This document shows positions 62,227 through 63,467 of a stretch of DNA of 63,467 nucleotides, in pieces. Every line of letters starts with the position of its first letter. Positions within the stretch are counted from its first letter, which is position 1. The position numbers were made by a program, and so were the translations under genes. The notes beneath the pieces are model-generated. The model had not been told where the DNA came from. It saw only the letters and a program-made list of their open reading frames with translations, and did not search any database. The DNA lies in NCBI GenBank assembly GCA_937949945.1, contig CALFEQ010000117.1, positions 1 through 63,467 of the forward strand. Reading direction: 5' to 3'. This DNA comes from an uncultured Myxococcales bacterium (GTDB lineage Bacteria; Myxococcota_A; Polyangia; Polyangiales; Polyangiaceae).

Positions 62227-63369
62227 ATGTACGCCCTGATCCGACCTCTCCTGTTCTCGCTCGAGCCCAACCGCGCTCACGCGCTCGCGATGACGGCGCT
62301 CGGACCCGTCGAGCACCTCGCGCCGCTGCGTGCCGCGCTCCGTCTCCTCACGAGCGTCCGCGATCCGCGGCTCGAGGTCCGGAAGATGGGGCTCGTGTTC
62401 CCGAACCCGATCGGCGTCGCGGCGGGACTCGACAAGAACGCGGAGCGCCCGCGCGCCCTCGCCGCGCTCGGCTTCGGGCACGTCGAGCTCGGCACGGTGA
62501 CGGCCGAGCCGCAAGGGCCGAACCCGCCGCCCAACCTGTTCCGGCTCCCGGCGGATCGGGCGCTCGTGAACCGCCTCGGGTTCCCGAACGAGGGCGCGGC
62601 GCGCGTGGCCGAGCGCGTCCGCGAGCGGCGTGCGGGCGCGGGCGTGCCCATCGGGATCTCGATCGGCAAGAGTCGGAGCGTGCCGCTCGAGCCGCTCGAC
62701 GCGGCGATCGCCGACTACGTCGCGAGCTTCCGCGCCGTGCGCGACGTCGCCGACTTCGTGGTCGTGAACGTCTCGTCGCCGAACACGAAGGACCTCCGCG
62801 CGCTGCAGGCGGCCGACATGGCGCGCCATCTCTTCTCCGCGCTCAAGAGCGAGGCGGGGCGGGGCCCGTCGAAGCCGCTGCTCGTCAAGATCGCGCCCGA
62901 TCTGTCCGACGACGCGATCGACGCCATCTGTCACGAGGTCGACCGCGCAGGGCTCGCCGGCGTCGTCGCGACGAACACCACGATCTCCCGCGAGGGCCTG
63001 CACACGCCGCCTGCCGAGATCGACCGCATCGGCGCCGGCGGGCTCAGCGGCGTGCCGCTCTTCCCGCGCGCGCTCGCCGTGGTCAAACGCGTGCGCACAC
63101 GCCTCGGCCCGCGCGCGTGCGTCATCGGCGTCGGCGGCGTGCACGGCACCGAGAGCGCGCTCGCGATGCTCCGCGCCGGCGCGGACGTCGTCCAGGTGTA
63201 CACGGGCTTCGTCTACGAGGGCCCGTTCCTTCCGCGCACCGTCTGCCGCGGCCTCTTGGACCAGATGGAGCGCGAGGGCGTCTCGTCGCTCGCGGACTTG
63301 GTCTCCGCGAAGGCCCCGTCGCTCGTCAATGGCGCCTCGAAGAGCGTGCGAGCCGCCACGGTTTCCTGA
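62227..63369 (+). CDS. pyrD: Dihydroorotate dehydrogenase, class 2
   Basis: 380 aa, typical of quinone-dependent class 2 PyrD. The amphipathic N-terminus (MYALIRPLLFSLEPNRAHAL) associates with the membrane. NPIGVAAGLDKNAERPRALA and ELGTVTAEPQGPNPPPNLFR bind FMN and substrate. NVSSPNTKDLR holds the catalytic Ser near 183-184, and LLVKIAPDLS and IGVGGVHGTESALAMLRAGA complete the barrel. It makes orotate in pyrimidine synthesis using membrane quinones. A heptamer array lies about 70 nt downstream at the window edge. Confidence 0.95.
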   Translation: MYALIRPLLFSLEPNRAHALAMTALGPVEHLAPLRAALRLLTSVRDPRLEVRKMGLVFPNPIGVAAGLDKNAERPRALAALGFGHVELGTVTAEPQGPNPPPNLFRLPADRALVNRLGFPNEGAARVAERVRERRAGAGVPIGISIGKSRSVPLEPLDAAIADYVASFRAVRDVADFVVVNVSSPNTKDLRALQAADMARHLFSALKSEAGRGPSKPLLVKIAPDLSDDAIDAICHEVDRAGLAGVVATNTTISREGLHTPPAEIDRIGAGGLSGVPLFPRALAVVKRVRTRLGPRACVIGVGGVHGTESALAMLRAGADVVQVYTGFVYEGPFLPRTVCRGLLDQMEREGVSSLADLVSAKAPSLVNGASKSVRAATVS

Positions 63370-63441
63370 GCGCCCACGTTCGTCCCGCCAAGGCCTCGGC
63401 GCGTGGCTCGTGAGGCATGGCGGGTCCGCAGCCGCGCTCTG

Positions 63442-63467
63442 CTGAGGACCGAGGACCGAGGACTGAA
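63442..63467. repeat. Heptamer array at the window edge
   Basis: CTGAGGA followed by (CCGAGGA)2 and CTGAA, running to the end of the window. Same family as the arrays at 5248, 47907 and 50361; the array may be longer, and by analogy a stop or start codon may follow just beyond the edge. Confidence 0.7.

Overview
The window is very GC-rich (third codon positions mostly G or C) and gene-dense. It carries two Ser/Thr protein kinases, many lipoproteins, serine/aspartate/glycine-rich cysteine proteins, a DUF3829 lipoprotein and a CoxE-like VWA protein next to a transglutaminase. Together these point to a myxobacterium (Myxococcota, probably Polyangiales such as a Labilithrix- or Sorangium-like organism). 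That is inference from gene content. No rRNA, tRNA, prophage, insertion sequence or CRISPR array was seen.

Layout. 1-3028 (minus): ECF sigma factor, FecR-like protein and a secreted protein in overlapping genes, then a secreted repeat protein cut by the window edge. 3199-6540 (minus): BON protein and two adjacent acyl-CoA dehydrogenases. 6798-7880 (plus): rplM-rpsI with a recognisable promoter and terminator. 7892-10045: a LysR regulator divergent from 4-hydroxyphenylpyruvate dioxygenase. 10147-17548: envelope proteins (DUF3829 lipoprotein, SurA-like chaperone, four-repeat DUF1508 lipoprotein, VWA protein, transglutaminase, YXWGXW lipoprotein). 17775-23567: UDP-sugar pyrophosphorylase, DUF2505-like protein, an SppA peptidase fused to a barrel-like domain, and a membrane metallophosphoesterase. 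23671-32470 (minus): two kinases, thioredoxin, and a run of PEGA, cysteine-rich and substrate-binding lipoproteins. 32733-40592: small lipoproteins, a P-type ATPase, and a lipoprotein pair in which one member has eleven knottin-like modules. 40958-47816: K+ channel, lipoproteins, trpS, an orphan DNA methyltransferase and a chemoreceptor-like protein. 48388-50107: HNH endonuclease and an AT-richer small ORF, flanked by inverted heptamer arrays. 50379-52507: a LysR-Rnk fusion divergent from a ribosome hibernation factor, then a guanidinium-exporter-type SMR gene. 52718-63369: glmS, trypsin-like protease, TPR protein, LeuB-type dehydrogenase, START-like lipoprotein, an ald-HAD-YciI operon, an ECF sigma/membrane protein pair, and pyrD.

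The most unusual signals are (1) a dispersed family of 7-bp tandem repeats sitting against gene ends and starts, often as inverted pairs; (2) the LysR-Rnk single-chain fusion opposite the hibernation-factor gene, with a perfect inverted repeat between them; (3) the barrel-SppA fusion; (4) the knottin-module lipoprotein. The rest is ordinary myxobacterial housekeeping and envelope content. Names without clear motifs are left as hypothetical.
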